64,000 nt of DNA from Anoxybacillus mongoliensis (GCF_014201515.1 NZ_JACHEQ010000001.1:124001-188000), one strand, 5' to 3'. Positions 25,835-34,082 are shown, numbered from the stretch's first letter. Notes: generated by a model from the sequence alone, not told the origin. Numbers and translations are program-made.

Positions 25835-26719
25835 TTATACATCCGATGGCTTCCTCTCAAACACCGCAACAATAACTCCAACGATAATGAATGCTCCACC
25901 AATCCAAAACGAAACATGTAATTGTTCATGTAAAAACAGCCAGCCGAACAGCGAGCCAACAAGTGGCTGAAAAAAGAAAAAGAGCGATCCGACACTAGCA
26001 TCCATCATTTCCATCCCTTTATTCCAAAGAAAAAACGCCCCTGCGGTTGACACAACACCGAGATAAATGACCCCAAGCACAACGGGAAACGAAAAAGTTA
26101 CAGACGCCACTTGCCACCATTCCCATACCATCAATGGCGTTGTGCCGATGAAAGCAACGAAAATCGCGTATGTCGTGATCACTAATACAGAAAGGCGCGC
26201 AGATGCAATTTTAACAAGCACCGATAAAAGCGCCCACGTCACCGCTGCTCCAACGAGTAACACGTTCCCGAAAAATGACGTCGTCTCTTCCCCACCAAAT
26301 CCAACGACGACAACAACCCCTGCCGTCGCAAGCAAAAGCGCACTTAGTTTTCGTAACGTCATTGCTTCATTTAACATCCAACGAGCAAAAATGACGATGA
26401 AAGCAGGCGTTGCCGAAGTAATAAGTGAAGCGGTATGCGCATCAGACCATTTCGTGCCGACAAACTGCAACGAAATAGAAACGACATACCCAACGATTCC
26501 AATGGATATGATATGCTTCCAATTTTCTTTTTCTTTTGGCGTCGGAATGCGCTTTAGTCGTAAAATTGCCCATAACACAAAAAAAGCAATCGCATAACGA
26601 AGCCATACAAGCGTAAATGGCGGAACATAATCGAGCACATATTTACTCACGACATACATGCCACCCCAAATGCTCGCCGCAAGCGACAAATACAACGAAC
26701 CGAAAAATGTTTGTTTCAT
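25835..26719 (-). CDS. EamA/DMT-family transporter
   Basis: 294 aa from ATG 26719 (MKQTFFGSLYL), with a GGGGG box upstream. Ten membrane helices in two EamA repeats (~5-140 and ~150-285), typical of the 10-TMS drug/metabolite exporters. The TM1 motif AASIWGGMYVVSKYVL is usual for the family. Substrates of the family include amino acids, nucleobases and drugs, and none can be assigned. The long leader with a 12-codon reading frame and alternative hairpins suggests post-transcriptional control. Confidence 0.85.
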   Translation of the reverse strand: MKQTFFGSLYLSLAASIWGGMYVVSKYVLDYVPPFTLVWLRYAIAFFVLWAILRLKRIPTPKEKENWKHIISIGIVGYVVSISLQFVGTKWSDAHTASLITSATPAFIVIFARWMLNEAMTLRKLSALLLATAGVVVVVGFGGEETTSFFGNVLLVGAAVTWALLSVLVKIASARLSVLVITTYAIFVAFIGTTPLMVWEWWQVASVTFSFPVVLGVIYLGVVSTAGAFFLWNKGMEMMDASVGSLFFFFQPLVGSLFGWLFLHEQLHVSFWIGGAFIIVGVIVAVFERKPSDV

Positions 26720-26729
26720 CTTCTTTCCC

Positions 26730-26780
26730 CCGTCTTTTTTTCTTTTTTCTACAAGACGGAACGTGCGCTTGCCCCGTCTT
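26730..26780 (-). promoter_or_regulatory. candidate translational attenuator of the EamA gene
   Basis: On the minus strand AAGACGG occurs at 26780-26774 and again at 26736-26730. One complementary CCGTCTT lies between them at 26759-26753. It can pair with either copy but not both. The downstream copy runs into the GGGGG ribosome-binding site of the EamA gene, and the upstream copy overlaps the stop codon of the leader reading frame. This is the layout of leader-peptide attenuators; the inducer is unknown. Confidence 0.5.
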
Positions 26781-26817
26781 AGAAGCAAGCTGCTGGTTGA
26801 TCGTTTTCAAACAACAT
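26779..26817 (-). CDS. leader peptide candidate upstream of the EamA gene
   Basis: A 12-codon frame, MLFENDQPAACF, with a strong ribosome-binding site (AGGAGGGG, 7 nt before the ATG). Its TAA overlaps the first AAGACGG attenuator arm. A peptide this short with a site this good is more likely a regulatory frame than a functional protein. Confidence 0.5.
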   Translation of the reverse strand: MLFENDQPAACF

Positions 26818-26879
26818 CGTTCTCCCCTCCTGTTCATTTGTTATTTCTTCATTGTATCAAATGTTTCGCCCGCTTTTAC

Positions 26880-27195
26880 ATATCACTTGGTTGTTTAAAT
26901 CATATTTTTACTAGTTCATCATCAAAAGATGTACTTGCGCCAGCCATTAAAGAATCAACTCTTTGATAGGACTAGTTTTTTGCTATGTTGAACCGTTTAC
27001 TGGACTCATTTTTCTTGTGGATTTAATGACAAAAGTAAGCAAACAAAATGCCAATTTGACTCACAACTTCCGCAATTAAAATAAAAACGACCAACTTACT
27101 AATTTCGTTTTTTCGACACCTGATCAACTAAAATTAGCTTTTCAACAATTATCAAGAAACTTTAAAGTAAAAAATAACCCTTTCTGAAAGAGAAA
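26880..27195. other. decayed accessory DNA between the EamA gene and mazF
   Basis: About 300 bp without an intact gene. It contains a relic of an ISL3-type end (26913-26948). Towards the right, a plus-strand protein-like frame (STPDQLKLAFQQLSRNFKV) ends in TGA near 27186. It reads like the tail of a lost gene, perhaps a transposase, but the family was not identified. Confidence 0.4.
26913..26948. repeat. relic of an ISL3-type IS end
   Basis: AGTTCATCATCAAAAGATG and the following TACTTGCGCC match the left end of the IS copies at 44057 and 46824 (GGTTCATCACCAAAAGATG, then TACTTGCACC). A few mismatches are present, and resemblance continues past the repeat into CATTAAAG versus CATGAAAG. Confidence 0.65.
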
Positions 27196-27203
27196 GGATT
27201 ATG

Positions 27204-27590
27204 TCAAGTCAGATATGTTTCTATTTTCGCTAGGCATTCATCAATTATTTTATCTATTTCTTCAATTTGTGCATCTTCTGGATTATACTTCTTTAAAATT
27301 TTTAGATTACGAGCTTTCCAATCCAATGATTTAATTTGATCAGTTAAAACTACCCCTGTTATTGAATAGCCATCGCCACCAAGAGATATTCCTTCTTTTG
27401 GTAAATCCACTTCGAAAGGGTAACCCTTCTTTTGAGTGGTAATCGGACAAACAGCTATAAATCCTGTTGCTTGATTGAATTCTTTAGGCGATAAAACAAT
27501 CGCATTCCTTCTCCCAGCCTGCTCATGCCCAGCTTGTGGATTGAAGTTTAAAACAACGAAATCGCCTCTCTCTGGTACGTCTGCTGACAT
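27204..27590 (-). CDS. mazF: MazF/PemK-type mRNA interferase toxin
   Basis: 128 aa. The PemK-like start PERGDFVVLNFNPQAGHEQAGRR has the usual G-D...P..G.E..GRRP-type layout, and CPITTQKKGYPFEVDLP and VLTDQIKSLDW follow. These toxins cut RNA at short sequences in the cytosol. The ATG overlaps the antitoxin stop by one base (TAATG), the normal coupling of a toxin-antitoxin pair. The last ~25 residues are charged and slightly longer than in the shortest MazF. Confidence 0.88.
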   Translation of the reverse strand: MSADVPERGDFVVLNFNPQAGHEQAGRRNAIVLSPKEFNQATGFIAVCPITTQKKGYPFEVDLPKEGISLGGDGYSITGVVLTDQIKSLDWKARNLKILKKYNPEDAQIEEIDKIIDECLAKIETYLT

Positions 27591-27841
27591 TAAATCAATT
27601 CACGCCCTTCTATACCGAAATCAATTTCTTCGTGTCGATTTTCAGGTGTAATCTGTGATATTAGTTCTTCCAGTGTGTATTTCTTCCGTGTTCTTTTTGG
27701 TTTTAATGTGATGATACCTTCATTTCCAATCACATTTAATTCTATTTCGGAACCTTGTTTAATCCCTATTTGATCAGCAACATCTTTTGGGATACGAATG
27801 CCCAAACTGTTTCCCCATTTTTGAGCAACAACTGTAGACAT
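27590..27841 (-). CDS. mazE: MazE-type antitoxin (AbrB fold)
   Basis: 83 aa from ATG 27841, which has AAAGGAGGAGG 5 nt upstream. The N-terminal swapped-hairpin DNA-binding domain reads VAQKWGNSLGIRIPKDVADQ, and a C-terminal acidic tail would wrap the toxin. A second in-frame ATG at 27898 (MNSKEHLESK) also has a good site (GGGGGTG, 7 nt). A 102-residue form is therefore possible. The protein should neutralise MazF and repress its own promoter. Confidence 0.85.
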   Translation of the reverse strand: MSTVVAQKWGNSLGIRIPKDVADQIGIKQGSEIELNVIGNEGIITLKPKRTRKKYTLEELISQITPENRHEEIDFGIEGRELI

Positions 27842-27919
27842 GTAGCCTCCTCCTTTACTTTGGTTTATTTTGCTTTCTAAATGTTCCTTTGAGTTCATTA
27901 TATCACCCCCAACCAAAAT

Positions 27920-27938
27920 GTATATACATAGTATATAC
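27920..27938 (-). promoter_or_regulatory. candidate MazE/MazEF operator
   Basis: GTATATAC (27920-27927), ATA, GTATATAC (27931-27938): two identical and self-palindromic 8-mers with 11-bp centre spacing, about 80 bp upstream of mazE. This fits binding by an AbrB-fold dimer. Confidence 0.5.
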
Positions 27939-28119
27939 GATCTTCCAAAAAATGATACACCTTATTTTTCTACAAAAAACAAAATAATCCCATTTGAGAG
28001 GGTTATTTGCAAGGTGTTGAAAAAGTATGTTATCAAGAAAAGATTTTTTAATCGTCTCTATAGCACGTCAAATAAAGAACATTGTAATGTAATCTTGTGT
28101 GTAAAAACAATTTTTACAA

Positions 28120-28168
28120 AAACAAAAGAAGGTGGAGCGCTGTGGGGTCCCCTTACTCCAACAACCGC
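28120..28168 (-). terminator. terminator-like structure after Rpn copy 2
   Basis: On the minus strand GTGGAGCG and CGCTCCAC bracket an inner GGGGACCCC hairpin. TTCTTTTGTTTTTG follows. Confidence 0.5.
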
Positions 28169-28998
28169 TCCACTTCTTCTTCCGAAAGATCCGTAACGTT
28201 TGCAATATCTTTTACGCTCATCCCTTTTCTCGCCATCGTTTGTACAAGGCGCTTCATTCCTTCTTCTCTTCCCTTTTCCAACGCCTTTTGTTCGTACGAA
28301 ATAATGAGTTCCAACACTCGTTCTTTTTCCTTCGTTTCCATTTCATTCACCTCGCTTCGTAGTCTTCGTTCTTCTTCGTCTGATAGTTTTACATATGTTT
28401 CAAAAAAGCCAAACAATAACCGTTGTTTCGCTTCGTCTAATTCCATTCGCACAAGCATGCGTAAAAATTGTTTTTTCAATTCTACCCGTTCACTTTCAGT
28501 ATACCCCATTTTACTGATCAGTGCAGCGGCGATCGGGTTGTCTTGGCGAATGTAGTTGCGCCAGTTTTGTTTCCGAAGTTCCACAGTAAAAAAATGAAAG
28601 TCGAGGACGTTACCAAAAGGAAATTGGATGGTAAATGTAGATCGTTCGTCGCGGATCGTATCGTAGCTAAAGACGGCAATCGGTACAATATGTTTGCGGT
28701 ATTTCTCAAACAAACGGCTAAAGTAAATAAACATGCGTTCGGGGAACGACGGTTGGACGTAGCTTTGATTTTCGATATGAACGATAATTAGGCTATCCTC
28801 CCCTTTCAATTTCGTTTCGACCAACAAATCAACGCGATATTTCTCCCCTGCCACTACATCGGTAAATAGCTCCTCCGACAAAAACGAGACGTGGCGAAAG
28901 TCAATATGCTCGTGCATCGTTGGAAAAAAGAGAACGATAAATTCCTCAAAAAACGTTTGGATCAACTCTTTAAACAAACGGTCGTGGTCAATGGACAT
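28153..28998 (-). CDS. Rpn-family recombination-promoting nuclease-like protein, copy 2
   Basis: 281 aa. Nearly the same protein as the gene at 16.6-17.4 kb over the first ~230 residues, including the PD-(D/E)XK-type core (EKYRVDLLVE and IIVHIENQS). It differs after EREEGMK: this copy has an added TKEKER stretch before the coil, lacks the KQGI repeat, and ends EEEVERLLE. The GAGGTG ribosome-binding site and ~70 bp of 5' flank are also shared. Such genes are scattered, multi-copy and horizontally spread in bacilli. It sits in accessory DNA beside tRNA-Val. Confidence 0.8.
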   Translation of the reverse strand: MSIDHDRLFKELIQTFFEEFIVLFFPTMHEHIDFRHVSFLSEELFTDVVAGEKYRVDLLVETKLKGEDSLIIVHIENQSYVQPSFPERMFIYFSRLFEKYRKHIVPIAVFSYDTIRDERSTFTIQFPFGNVLDFHFFTVELRKQNWRNYIRQDNPIAAALISKMGYTESERVELKKQFLRMLVRMELDEAKQRLLFGFFETYVKLSDEEERRLRSEVNEMETKEKERVLELIISYEQKALEKGREEGMKRLVQTMARKGMSVKDIANVTDLSEEEVERLLE

Positions 28999-29103
28999 AC
29001 ATTCACCTCACATACAGTTATTTCGATGTTTTTATTCGACAACATCGACCATTTTCCTGCATACGAAAACATTTGCGCCAGTCGGGAGAAGATGCTGAAG
29101 ACA

Positions 29104-29140
29104 ACGAAAAACCCCGAGCTCTCTAAAAGAACCCGGGGTT
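29104..29140 (-). terminator. terminator after tRNA-Val
   Basis: On the minus strand AACCCCG (29140-29134) and CGGGGTT (29116-29110) form the stem, followed by TTTCG after the arm. Confidence 0.7.
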
Positions 29141-29145
29141 TGCGA

Positions 29146-29218
29146 TGATTCCGACTGGGCTCGAACCAGCGACCTCCACCCTGTCAAGGTGGCGCTCTCC
29201 CAGCTGAGCTACGGAATC
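29146..29218 (-). tRNA. tRNA-Val (anticodon GAC)
   Basis: 73 nt including the discriminator A. Acceptor GATTCCG/CGGAATC, D stem GCTC/GAGC, anticodon stem CCACC/GGTGG around TTGACAG (anticodon GAC, reading GUC/GUU), T stem GCTGG/CCAGT with the TTCGAGC loop. CCA is not encoded, so it must be added after transcription. It is a lone tRNA gene with its own terminator at the edge of accessory DNA. Confidence 0.95.
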
Positions 29219-29320
29219 GTATGTTGTTGTCCTATCGAACACATTTTTCATTATACTTACCTTCTCCCACATTGTCAAATACTTTTTTAAAAAATTTTTT
29301 AGCCATCGCATATGCAATGG

Positions 29321-29953
29321 CTAATGGCGGATAAAGTCGATGTGAGTGCCTTGGAAAAAGCCATCTTTATATTCGTATGTGACGATTAAACTGCCGATAT
29401 ATTCGCCTTTTTTTCGTTCGAGAAGTAAAACAGCCTTCAGTTTTTGTTTGTCGAGCGCGTATTTTACAAAGCGATCGAACGTCACTTTCATCCCTTTTTC
29501 GCCTTGGCGATTGTACGGAATGAGTGCATGGACATGGTCGATAATCAGCTCTGTTCCTTCGTTCGTCTCTTTCATTTTCATGCTTTTTAAAACGACAATG
29601 CGCGGATCTTCGACGATCATTTCTTCTATGCCGTTTTCGCGATGGGCAAATACGTGCACTTCGTTTTTATACGTGCCGTTCCCGCGTGCTTTCACGAGAA
29701 AAACGACGACATCTTCTTTTCCATCGTCCGTCACGTCAACAGAATACAATTGCGGAATGGCTTTCGGATCGTTCACGTGTTCCCATTCCGGAAACGCATA
29801 CGTCTGTTGACCGACGTGAAGCGTAAAATGGCGCACCCAATCTCCATCTTCTTTTCCACACAATTGCACGTTTGCTTCCTCTAATTTTTTCGTGCAAGCA
29901 TGTCCATTGAACGAAAGCGCTGTCATAACCGATAATAATAATGATAAAAACAT
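29321..29953 (-). CDS. secreted protein with VCBS-like segment, unknown function
   Basis: 210 aa with a short signal peptide (MFLSLLLSVMTALSFNGHA). The segment YSVDVTDDGKEDVVVFLVKA looks like a calcium-binding FG-GAP/VCBS unit (DxTDDGxxD). GGAGG lies 6 nt ahead of the ATG. Cysteines at ~20 and ~32 may form a disulfide. Similar proteins in thermophilic bacilli are annotated as hypothetical exported proteins. It stands alone between tRNA-Val and a divergent HD-domain gene. Confidence 0.6.
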   Translation of the reverse strand: MFLSLLLSVMTALSFNGHACTKKLEEANVQLCGKEDGDWVRHFTLHVGQQTYAFPEWEHVNDPKAIPQLYSVDVTDDGKEDVVVFLVKARGNGTYKNEVHVFAHRENGIEEMIVEDPRIVVLKSMKMKETNEGTELIIDHVHALIPYNRQGEKGMKVTFDRFVKYALDKQKLKAVLLLERKKGEYIGSLIVTYEYKDGFFQGTHIDFIRH

Positions 29954-30068
29954 ACGCGTCCTCCATACTTTTTCACTTAGTATGGAAGAAAAACAGAAAA
30001 ATATGTATTGCCTTTATTAAATAAGACATGGTATGATAATTAGAAAAACAAAAAAGGGGGAATGCACG

Positions 30069-30605
30069 ATGAGACGTGTCACATTAACTGACATCTTCCT
30101 TCACCCCATCACCCAAAAATATTTAAAACGTTCAGGCGTCGCGCACGCCATTGCGACCGCATATCATGCGTATCGCCTTGCCTTACAGTACGGTGTCAAC
30201 GTCGACTTGGCAACAAAAGCGGCGTTGCTTCATGATATCGGTCACTATGAATGGTATTCTAATGGAACGTGGGACTATGAAACATATAAACAAAACGACA
30301 TTCATGCGATTAAAGGGGCGGAGCGAGCGCATAAACTGCTTATTCGACTCGGTGAACATCCTCAGCAAGCGAAAGAAATTGCCCTCGCCATTTTGCTTCA
30401 TACCGACTCGTATCTTCCAGAAGGAGAATTAAAACGAAAGCCGCTCCAGACGATCGTCAAACTTGCTGATGAGGCAGATGAAGAACCGGGTGGCAAACAT
30501 CATTATCGCCAAATCGATGATGAACTTGCTTTGAAAAAAATCCAACAACTCGATCGCATGGTCGAGCAACAACTACAACGTGATGCCCTCGATCAAATTA
30601 GCTAA
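30069..30605 (+). CDS. HD-domain phosphohydrolase
   Basis: 178 aa from ATG 30069 (MRRVTLTDIF), with AGGGGGAA upstream. HD motif residues are H26-like in GVAHAIATAYHAYRLA, HD in ALLHDIGHYEW (~56-57) and a downstream D in VKLADEADE. The order H...HD...D fits a metal-dependent phosphohydrolase of the HDIG subgroup. The substrate (nucleotide or cyclic nucleotide) is unknown. It ends in a shared hairpin. Confidence 0.75.
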   Translation: MRRVTLTDIFLHPITQKYLKRSGVAHAIATAYHAYRLALQYGVNVDLATKAALLHDIGHYEWYSNGTWDYETYKQNDIHAIKGAERAHKLLIRLGEHPQQAKEIALAILLHTDSYLPEGELKRKPLQTIVKLADEADEEPGGKHHYRQIDDELALKKIQQLDRMVEQQLQRDALDQIS

Positions 30606-30626
30606 GGCTAGGTGGTGTGCCTAGCC
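30606..30626. terminator. hairpin between the HD gene and metC
   Basis: GGCTAGG (30606-30612) and CCTAGCC (30620-30626) form a perfect 7-bp stem between convergent stop codons. Confidence 0.6.
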
Positions 30627-31765
30627 TATACATATGATAACGCCTGTTCAAAGTCGGCAATCAAATCATCAATGGCTTCAAGTCCAACACTCATGCGCAA
30701 CAAGCCGTCTGTAATGCCGCGACGGTGACGCTCTGCTTTCGGCATCGCCGCATGCGACATTTTTGCCGGGTACGATAAAATCGACTCAACTGCACCTAAA
30801 CTGACCGCAAATACCGGAACGTGCGCATGTTTGACAAACGTCCGCACCGCTTGTTCATCTTCCAACTCAAACGACAACACCGCACCAAACCCTCGCGCTT
30901 GCTCACGATGAATGACGTGCCCGTCATGATGCGAAAGCCCCGGATAATACACGTGTGCCACTTTCGGATGACGATGTAAAAATTGCGCAAGCTGTATGGC
31001 TGAACGAGACGAATGTTCTAACCGAACGTGAAGCGTTTTTAACCCGCGCAACACGAGCCACGCATCTTGCACACCAAGCACCGCACCAAACGAATACTGC
31101 AGTTTCCGAAGCTCTTTTGCGAGACGCTCGTCTTTGACAACGGCTAGCCCCGCTACAACATCGCTATGCCCCGCTAAAAATTTCGTTGCGCTATGCAAAA
31201 CGACATCGACACCGAGATCAAGCGGTCGCTGCAAAATAGGCGTCGCAAACGTATTATCTAAAAACGTCAAACAGCCATGTGCTTTCGCAAGCTTCACAAC
31301 CCCGCGAATGTCCGTAATTTTCAAGAGCGGATTTGACGGCGTTTCCATATAAATGACTTTCGTATTCGGACGAATGTGACGTGCGACCGCATCTAAATCG
31401 GTCATATCAACAAACGTATGTTCAATGCCAAATCGGCTTAATACATCCGTGATGATGCGATATGTTCCGCCATATACGTCATCTGTAATTAACACATGAT
31501 CTCCTTTTGACAACAACAAAAACGCCGTTGAAATCGCCGCCATGCCCGATGCGAACGCAAAACCGCTCACGCCTCCTTCTAGCTCCGCGATCGTTTCTTC
31601 AAGTGCCTCACGCGTCGGATTGCCCGAACGGCTGTAATCGTACTTTCCGAACGTATCAAAATCAAACTGATGAAACGTCGATGCATGATGAATCGGGACG
31701 CTCACCGCGCCCGTTTGCGCATCGATCTGCCATTTATTATGAACGAGTTGCGTTTGCACATCCAT
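30626..31765 (-). CDS. metC: cystathionine beta-lyase
   Basis: 379 aa, a Cys/Met-metabolism PLP enzyme. PLP lysine in LHSATKFLAGHSDV (~195), substrate-binding YSRSGNPTREALE near 44-56, and FASGMAAIS as the cofactor-binding segment. It cleaves cystathionine to homocysteine, pyruvate and ammonia. It begins 3 nt after the metI stop with GAGGTG overlapping the stop. The same metI-metC order is found in B. subtilis (yjcI-yjcJ). Control is through the SAM riboswitch upstream of metI. Confidence 0.92.
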   Translation of the reverse strand: MDVQTQLVHNKWQIDAQTGAVSVPIHHASTFHQFDFDTFGKYDYSRSGNPTREALEETIAELEGGVSGFAFASGMAAISTAFLLLSKGDHVLITDDVYGGTYRIITDVLSRFGIEHTFVDMTDLDAVARHIRPNTKVIYMETPSNPLLKITDIRGVVKLAKAHGCLTFLDNTFATPILQRPLDLGVDVVLHSATKFLAGHSDVVAGLAVVKDERLAKELRKLQYSFGAVLGVQDAWLVLRGLKTLHVRLEHSSRSAIQLAQFLHRHPKVAHVYYPGLSHHDGHVIHREQARGFGAVLSFELEDEQAVRTFVKHAHVPVFAVSLGAVESILSYPAKMSHAAMPKAERHRRGITDGLLRMSVGLEAIDDLIADFEQALSYV

Positions 31766-31768
31766 CCT

Positions 31769-32872
31769 CTACACCTCTTTCATGCGTTGAAACGCTTGTG
31801 TTAAATCGGCAATTAAATCATCCTCGTGTTCAATGCCGACAGAAAAACGTAACAGTCGATTACATACCCCATTGGCGATGCGAACATCCTCTGGAATATC
31901 CATATGCGTTTGCGTCGCTGGATACGTAATAAAACTTTCGACACCACCTAAACTTTCCGCAAACGTAATCAGTTTTAAGCTTCGTAAAAAGGCATTCACC
32001 CACCGTTCATCGCGCACGCGAAACGACAACATGCCTCCTCTCCCTGGATATAGCACATCTGTGACGTCTTCGTGTTTTGTTAAAAATTCGTAAATCGCTT
32101 TGGCGTTTTGTTCGTGCTGGCGCATGCGAAGCGCAAGCGTCTTCATGCCGCGAATTAACAGCCATGAATCAAATGGCGATAACACCGCACCGATCGCGTT
32201 ATGATACATCGCCAATTGCTCACACAACGCTTTTCCTTTTGCGACAATGAGACCGGCAAGCACATCGTTATGCCCGCCTAAATATTTCGTCGCGCTATGA
32301 ATGACGATGTCCGCCCCTTTTGTTAATGGCTTTTGTAACACAGGTGTGTAAAATGTATTATCGACAATGAGAAGGAGATGATGTTGTTTCGCAAACGCTG
32401 CCACCGCTTCAATGTCCGCTTCTTGCATGAGCGGATTTGTCGGCGTTTCTAAAAAAATCGCTTTCGTTTTGTCCGTCACATGTGCCTTCACCGCATCGAG
32501 ATCGCGAAAATCGACGTATGTAAACGACAGCCCGTATTTCTTCCACCCTTTTTCAAATAGTCGATACGTTCCACCATATAAATCGGCCGAAACGAGAAAA
32601 TGATCACCGCTTTCAAACAACGCAAATATCGTTTGAATTGCCGCCATCCCCGAGCTACATGCGAAGCCTTGATCCCCTTCCTCTAACTGCGCAATCGCCT
32701 CCTCGACAATATGTCTCGTCGGATTTCCTGTCCGAATGTAATCGTACCCTGTCGACTGTCCGATCCCTTCGTGCCGATACGCTGTTGAAAAATAGACAGG
32801 CGGGTTGACCGTTCCTGTCGTCGTTTCGCTTCGATTGCCAATTTGCGCTAATACTGTTTCCACATGACTCAT
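31769..32872 (-). CDS. metI: cystathionine gamma-synthase / O-acetylhomoserine thiolyase
   Basis: 367 aa, paralogous to MetC. PLP lysine in IHSATKYLGGHNDV, YIRTGNPTRHIVEE as the PLP/substrate loop and CSSGMAAIQT. It condenses acetylhomoserine with cysteine to make cystathionine, and in bacilli it can also use sulfide. GGGAGAGGG precedes the ATG. It is the first gene after the SAM-I riboswitch, so it should be expressed when SAM is scarce. Confidence 0.92.
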   Translation of the reverse strand: MSHVETVLAQIGNRSETTTGTVNPPVYFSTAYRHEGIGQSTGYDYIRTGNPTRHIVEEAIAQLEEGDQGFACSSGMAAIQTIFALFESGDHFLVSADLYGGTYRLFEKGWKKYGLSFTYVDFRDLDAVKAHVTDKTKAIFLETPTNPLMQEADIEAVAAFAKQHHLLLIVDNTFYTPVLQKPLTKGADIVIHSATKYLGGHNDVLAGLIVAKGKALCEQLAMYHNAIGAVLSPFDSWLLIRGMKTLALRMRQHEQNAKAIYEFLTKHEDVTDVLYPGRGGMLSFRVRDERWVNAFLRSLKLITFAESLGGVESFITYPATQTHMDIPEDVRIANGVCNRLLRFSVGIEHEDDLIADLTQAFQRMKEV

Positions 32873-32891
32873 TCGCCCTCTCCCTTTCTCA

Positions 32892-32923
32892 AAAAAATAA
32901 AAGCCTTCTAAGAAGAAGGCTTT
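32892..32923 (-). terminator. SAM riboswitch terminator
   Basis: AAAGCCTTCT and AGAAGGCTTT form a 10-bp stem with a 4-nt loop, followed on the minus strand by TATTTTTTT. It is the OFF-state structure before metI. Confidence 0.85.
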
Positions 32924-32941
32924 CTGTCCATAGACAAACGC

Positions 32942-33055
32942 TTCTTCTTATCTTCCGAATTGAACACCAATCCGCTGGATTTAGCACCTGACCGCTTTCG
33001 GCTGGTTGCTGAAGGTTCATCGGGCCAGTCCCTCCCCTTCTCTTGATAAGAATGC
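32942..33055 (-). ncRNA. SAM-I (S-box) riboswitch
   Basis: On the minus strand the leader reads CTTATCAAGAGAAGGGGAGG, GACTGGCCCGATGAA, CCTTCAGCAACC and GGTGCTAAATCC. These are the conserved core of the S-box in order. The P1 partner GATAAG is found just before the terminator. Binding of S-adenosylmethionine would favour the terminator and shut off metI-metC. Confidence 0.95.
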
Positions 33056-33436
33056 ACATGCATATTGAATTTTCTGATTTTTAACTAATGTACATGATTT
33101 TCAAAAAAAATGCAACTTTTTTCTTCACTAAAAGTTGCGCTTGATTTTTTCGCAACATGTCTCCCTCCCGCTTGTAAGGAAAAATCAGTGAATCAATGAT
33201 TTTTGCAAATCCTTGTCTAGGAGAGCATATCGCTTGTCAAGCACATGTTGTGATGATGCACCCCTTTTTTATATAAAAAATAACAGATAAGTCTTATCTG
33301 ATATAACGGAACGCATACCTCCTTATATAGGAATATGGCAAACCTTATTTTTTACAATAATGTGAATTATATAGAATTTCGGACTATAAATCATGTAAAA
33401 TATATCTCAAATTATAATTACTAGGAGGTATTCCAA
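33056..33436. other. AT-rich intergenic region with palindromes
   Basis: About 380 bp without a gene. GCAACTTTT (33112-33120) and AAAAGTTGC (33130-33138) form a terminator-like hairpin with T-runs on both strands. CAGATAA-GTC-TTATCTG (33284-33300) is a perfect operator-like palindrome about 135 bp before the next gene. The base composition is clearly more AT-rich than the flanks, marking the start of acquired DNA. Confidence 0.5.
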
Positions 33437-34003
33437 TTGAAAAAAATTCTTACTCTTACAATATTTCTGACTAATATTTTTGTATTCGGGTTTTACGAGT
33501 CTTTTTCATATGCATCAGAACTATCTGTTACAGAAGAAACAGAAAACGAAAAAGAGATTGCCGTTCAGTTCGATTTGTCTAATCAAGAAAAACATGAGAT
33601 AAGTATCGTCGATGAATTAGGGAAAGAAATAACCTTTATCGTTGAGCCCTTTATTTTATCGGAAAGGATGAATTATGACAAAGTAAGTGTATTTTCGTAT
33701 CAACATCTTTTTCCATATGGGAAGTCTACTTACCAAGTAAAAGCAACAACCCCTTATATGGGAATTAGTTATTTTATTGATGTTAACATTCCTAACAATA
33801 TCGAACAATCTCAAATTATTAAAACTTATTCCTATGATTATTGGATTATCGGCGGAACTCTGAATAACATTACTTTGAATCATACGGATAAAACAGCTAA
33901 GTTTTCTGCTGATGTATCATGGTTGGGAGGACTTGGTGGAGCAAATGTTTATGTTAAGGCAATTTTATCTGGGAATCTGCTTACTATAAGTACAAGAATG
34001 TAG
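33437..34003 (+). CDS. secreted protein of unknown function, possibly DUF5626-like
   Basis: 188 aa from a TTG start with AGGAGG 8 nt upstream. A signal peptide of ~26 residues (KKILTLTIFLTNIFVFGF...SYA) precedes an acidic segment. The remainder is beta-rich (FDLSNQEKHEISIVDELGKEI, later a Gly-rich WLGGLGGANVYVKAI). The layout recalls small DUF5626 exported proteins, but I cannot confirm the family. The AT-rich codon use differs from the neighbours and suggests transfer. It is followed by a small membrane protein gene. Confidence 0.55.
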   Translation: MKKILTLTIFLTNIFVFGFYESFSYASELSVTEETENEKEIAVQFDLSNQEKHEISIVDELGKEITFIVEPFILSERMNYDKVSVFSYQHLFPYGKSTYQVKATTPYMGISYFIDVNIPNNIEQSQIIKTYSYDYWIIGGTLNNITLNHTDKTAKFSADVSWLGGLGGANVYVKAILSGNLLTISTRM

Positions 34004-34082
34004 GACGATTAATAAATGTTCACTAGCTCTAAGAATGATTTTTATTATTTAATTGAAAACTAATTACTAAGGACGGAGAGCA

